Part shown: piece by piece, positions 61,481-64,000 of the stretch
Layout: every line of letters begins with the position of its first letter
Numbering within the stretch: the stretch's first letter is position 1
DNA from: Rickettsiales bacterium
GTDB lineage: Bacteria > Pseudomonadota > Alphaproteobacteria > Rickettsiales > JABCZZ01
Assembly (NCBI GenBank): GCA_035765535.1
Contig: DASTXE010000003.1
Span: 186,001 to 250,000 of the forward strand
Length of the DNA: 64,000 bases
Direction of reading: 5' to 3'
The notes under the pieces: model-generated
Database searches by the model: none
Told to the model about the DNA's origin: nothing
What the model saw: only the letters and a program-made list of their open reading frames with translations
Program-made: the position numbers and the translations under genes

Positions 61481-61888
61481 ATGACTGAGAAAACCGCACC
61501 GGCCATTGCGCGCCCGCTTTCCCCGCACCTGCAGATTTACAGGTGGTATATTACAATGGTCGTTTCCATCCTGCATCGTGTGACCGGGGTGGCGCTGGCC
61601 GTAGGTACCGTGCTGCTGGTCGGCTGGCTGTGGGCTGCGGCTTATGATGCGCATTGTTTTGCTGCCATTCAGTCATTCCTGGCAGGCACGGTAGGCAAAT
61701 TGCTGCTGATGGGCTGGTCGGCGGCTTTTTACTTCCATTTCTGCAACGGTATTCGCCATTTGTTCTGGGATGCGGGCAAAGGCTTTGAACTGACCACCGC
61801 TCGCCGCACCGCGTGGCTTGTATTTCTTGCCACCGCATTTTTCACCACCTGTACCTGGGCTACGGTGTTTTCGGGAGTTAAACAATGA
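61481..61888 (+). CDS. sdhC: Succinate dehydrogenase cytochrome b556 subunit
   Basis: Membrane anchor of complex II, 135 residues from ATG 61481: MTEKTAPAIARPLSPHLQIYRWYITMVVSILHRVTGVAL, the SdhC signature (RPLSPHLQIY and SI.HR.TG), with haem-ligand His in FHFCNGIRHLFWDAGKG. Three membrane helices. Its stop overlaps sdhD by four bases. Confidence 0.94.
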   Translation: MTEKTAPAIARPLSPHLQIYRWYITMVVSILHRVTGVALAVGTVLLVGWLWAAAYDAHCFAAIQSFLAGTVGKLLLMGWSAAFYFHFCNGIRHLFWDAGKGFELTTARRTAWLVFLATAFFTTCTWATVFSGVKQ

Positions 61889-62277
61889 AAAAATCCGAAC
61901 TTCGTTCTCCGCTTGCCAAAGTGCGTGGGTTAGGCTCCGCTAAAGCAGGCACAGGTCACTTCATCGGCCAGCGCGTCACGGCGTTGATGCTGATGCCGCT
62001 GACCTGGTGGTTCATCTCCTGCATGTTGCGCATGGCAATCCAGCCCGGCGGGCAGACACCGGCGCAGTGGCTCTCCTCCGGTTTCAACGCGGCGGCGATG
62101 GTCGTTATGCTGGGCGCGCTGTTTTACCACATGAAGCTCGGGCTGCAGACGATTATTGAAGATTACGTCCATTGCCATTGCATCAAAATAGCGGCGCTGC
62201 TGATCAATTATTTCGTCATGATCGCGTTCGGCGTGGTCAGCATTCTTGCCGTATTGAAACTCCATTTCCATATCTGA
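61885..62277 (+). CDS. sdhD: Succinate dehydrogenase membrane anchor subunit
   Basis: Second anchor of complex II, 130 residues and three helices: [37 protein letters not shown], the haem/quinone His region [20 protein letters not shown]. It is translationally coupled to sdhC and followed eleven bases later by sdhA. Confidence 0.94.
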   Translation: MKKSELRSPLAKVRGLGSAKAGTGHFIGQRVTALMLMPLTWWFISCMLRMAIQPGGQTPAQWLSSGFNAAAMVVMLGALFYHMKLGLQTIIEDYVHCHCIKIAALLINYFVMIAFGVVSILAVLKLHFHI

Positions 62278-62288
62278 GGTACCGCCTG

Positions 62289-64000
62289 ATGGCACAGTCA
62301 TACAAAATCGTCGATCATTATTATGATGTAGTAGTCGTGGGGGCGGGCGGCGCAGGTTTGCGCGCAACGTTCGGCATGGCGCAGGCAGGGCTTTCCACAG
62401 CATGCGTAACCAAAGTATTTCCCACGCGCAGCCACACGGTCGCGGCGCAGGGCGGTATTTCCGCCGCGCTCGGCAATATGGGCGAGGATGACTGGCGCTG
62501 GCACATGTATGACACCATCAAGGGATCGGACTGGCTGGGCGACCAGGATGCAATCGAATATATGTGCAAGAACGCGCCCGAAGCGATCATCGAGCTCGAA
62601 CATTACGGCGTGCCGTTCTCGCGTACGTCGGAAGGCAAGATTTACCAGCGCCCGTTCGGCGGTATGACCACGCATTACGGCAAAGGCACGGCGCAACGCA
62701 CCTGTGCGGCTGCCGACCGTACCGGTCACGCGATCCTGCATACACTGTATCAGCAGGCGCTGAAGCATAACGCGAAATTCTTCATCGAATATTTTGCGGT
62801 CGATCTGCTGATGGATGATGAAGGCGCATGCCGCGGCGTTGTCGCCTGGAATCTGGATGACGGTACCATGCATCGTTTCCATGCACACACGACGGTGCTT
62901 GCTACGGGTGGCTACGGTCGTGCGTATTTCTCCTGCACCTCCGCGCATACCTGCACAGGCGATGGCGGCGGTATGGTCGTGCGCGCTGGTTTGCCGTTGC
63001 AGGATATGGAGTTCGTGCAGTTCCACCCGACCGGCGTATACGGCGCAGGCTGCCTGATCACTGAAGGCGTGCGCGGTGAAGGCGGCTATCTCGTGAATTC
63101 GGAAGGCGAGCGCTTCATGGAACGCTATGCGCCGCATGCGAAAGACCTTGCGTCGCGTGACGTAGTCAGTCGCGCAATGACGATTGAAATCCGCGAAGGC
63201 CGCGGCGTTGGTCCGGAAAAGGATCATATCTATCTGCACCTGGATCACCTTGATCCATCTATCATCCATGAACGCCTGCCGGGTATTGCAGAAACGGCAA
63301 GGATTTTTGCCGGTGTGGACGTAACCAAGCAACCGATTCCCGTACTGCCGACCGTGCATTACAATATGGGTGGTATCCCCACCAACTATCATGGTGAAGT
63401 GGTAACGCTGAAGAACGGCAATCCGGATAGCGTTGTGCCGGGCCTCATGGCCATCGGTGAAGCAGCTTGCGTTTCCGTGCACGGTGCAAACCGTCTGGGC
63501 TCCAACTCGCTGCTGGATCTGGTCGTGTTCGGCCGTGCCGCCGCGCTGCGTGCGAAAGAACTGATCCGCCCGAATACGCCGCATAAGCCGCTGGCGGAAT
63601 CGGTTTCGGAAAGCATCCTTACGCGCTTCGATAAGATCCGTCATGCTTCCGGCAAATCGCGCACGGCGGAAATCCGCAAGGCCATGCAGCGTACGATGCA
63701 GAATCATGCGGCGGTATTCCGTGACAAGAAAAATCTGCAGGAAGGCGCAACCAAGATCAAACAGGTCTGGCAGAGCTATGACGATCTGCATGTCAGCGAC
63801 CGCAACCTTGTCTGGAACAGCGACCTGGTAGAGGCGCTGGAGCTGGATAACCTGCGTTCTCAGGCCGTCATTACGATGGATGGCGCGCTGAACCGCGAAG
63901 AAAGCCGTGGCGCGCATGCACGCGAAGACTTTAGCGAGCGTGATGACGTCAAGTGGATGAAGCACTCGCTGATCTGGCTGGATAATAAGGGCCAGAGCAC
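62289..64000 (+). CDS. sdhA: Succinate dehydrogenase flavoprotein subunit, 5' part
   Basis: Catalytic FAD subunit of complex II; 570 codons are present and the frame runs off the right edge (full length is about 590-600). From ATG 62289 (GAGGT upstream): [20 protein letters not shown], the FAD-binding [17 protein letters not shown], the covalent FAD His in [17 protein letters not shown], the active-site region [36 protein letters not shown], and [13 protein letters not shown]. The order sdhC-sdhD-sdhA-(sdhB) is the standard one. Confidence 0.96.
   Translation, partial: MAQSYKIVDHYYDVVVVGAGGAGLRATFGMAQAGLSTACVTKVFPTRSHTVAAQGGISAALGNMGEDDWRWHMYDTIKGSDWLGDQDAIEYMCKNAPEAIIELEHYGVPFSRTSEGKIYQRPFGGMTTHYGKGTAQRTCAAADRTGHAILHTLYQQALKHNAKFFIEYFAVDLLMDDEGACRGVVAWNLDDGTMHRFHAHTTVLATGGYGRAYFSCTSAHTCTGDGGGMVVRAGLPLQDMEFVQFHPTGVYGAGCLITEGVRGEGGYLVNSEGERFMERYAPHAKDLASRDVVSRAMTIEIREGRGVGPEKDHIYLHLDHLDPSIIHERLPGIAETARIFAGVDVTKQPIPVLPTVHYNMGGIPTNYHGEVVTLKNGNPDSVVPGLMAIGEAACVSVHGANRLGSNSLLDLVVFGRAAALRAKELIRPNTPHKPLAESVSESILTRFDKIRHASGKSRTAEIRKAMQRTMQNHAAVFRDKKNLQEGATKIKQVWQSYDDLHVSDRNLVWNSDLVEALELDNLRSQAVITMDGALNREESRGAHAREDFSERDDVKWMKHSLIWLDNKGQS

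Noticed and set aside
62298..63965. 555-codon open frame on the minus strand opposite sdhA
   Set aside because: It mirrors the codon pattern of sdhA, has no ribosome binding site or recognisable protein, and sdhA itself is certain.

Overview
This 64 kb window reads as chromosomal DNA of a flagellated, respiring Gram-negative bacterium, most likely an alphaproteobacterium. The signs are an NDUFAF7/MidA-type methyltransferase, the lnt and small Cro/C1-type regulator pairing next to trmB, ScoAB, a family-4-type uracil-DNA glycosylase with an Ala/Pro-rich N-terminus, complex I and II, and outer-membrane functions (HldD, Lgt, Lnt). The order or genus cannot be fixed from the sequence alone. Genes are tightly packed, many with 1-8 base overlaps. 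No rRNA, tRNA, CRISPR array, insertion sequence or prophage was recognised.

Layout: 1-467 is the end of a von Willebrand-domain pilus-type (TadG-like) gene. 593-7233 is nuoJKLMN-birA, the membrane arm of complex I. 7359-8264 is an orphan prepilin. 8319-11240 (-) is sucA. 11327-13833 is an EnvC-like M23 factor and a secreted clan GH-A-like protein. 13988-20560 is an unknown gene followed by flgI-flgJ-flgN-like-flgK-flgL, then fliW, a LysE-type exporter and a FliB-type flagellin lysine methylase (to 23046). 23102-23961 is a compositionally foreign transcription unit with a structured leader. 24012-25052 is a mutY-like gene. 25212-27499 (-) is a ClC-type protein and a two-helix ion channel. 27647-29098 is nnrDE. 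29103-36957 (-) holds an unknown membrane protein, an APC permease, a CapD-type dehydratase, a prepilin/NHL-propeller fusion and the prepilin peptidase.

36967-42938 (+) runs rpiB, a small membrane protein, hldD, lgt, midA, scoA, scoB and a uracil-DNA glycosylase. 43062-46274 (-) is coaBC-dut-Rrf2 regulator and cysK. 46404-49156 (+) is a YciA-type thioesterase, xerC and a second unknown membrane protein paralogous to the one at 29103. 49179-50450 (-) is mscS. 50554-56197 (+) is dps-hscA-fdx-trmB-lnt-XRE regulator. 56221-61136 (-) is fliS-fliD-small flagellar gene-flagellin. 61481-64000 (+) is sdhC-sdhD-sdhA, cut by the window edge.

The two flagellar blocks are complementary: rod/P-ring and hook-filament junction on one side, filament, cap and chaperone on the other. 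FliW suggests post-transcriptional control of flagellin, and FliB suggests flagellin lysine methylation. The most unusual items are the foreign cassette with a probable pseudoknotted leader (23102-23961), the pair of unknown paralogous membrane proteins, the prepilin-NHL fusion, a long stem-loop that would hide the flgK ribosome binding site, and a MutY-like protein with Glu at the catalytic Asp position.
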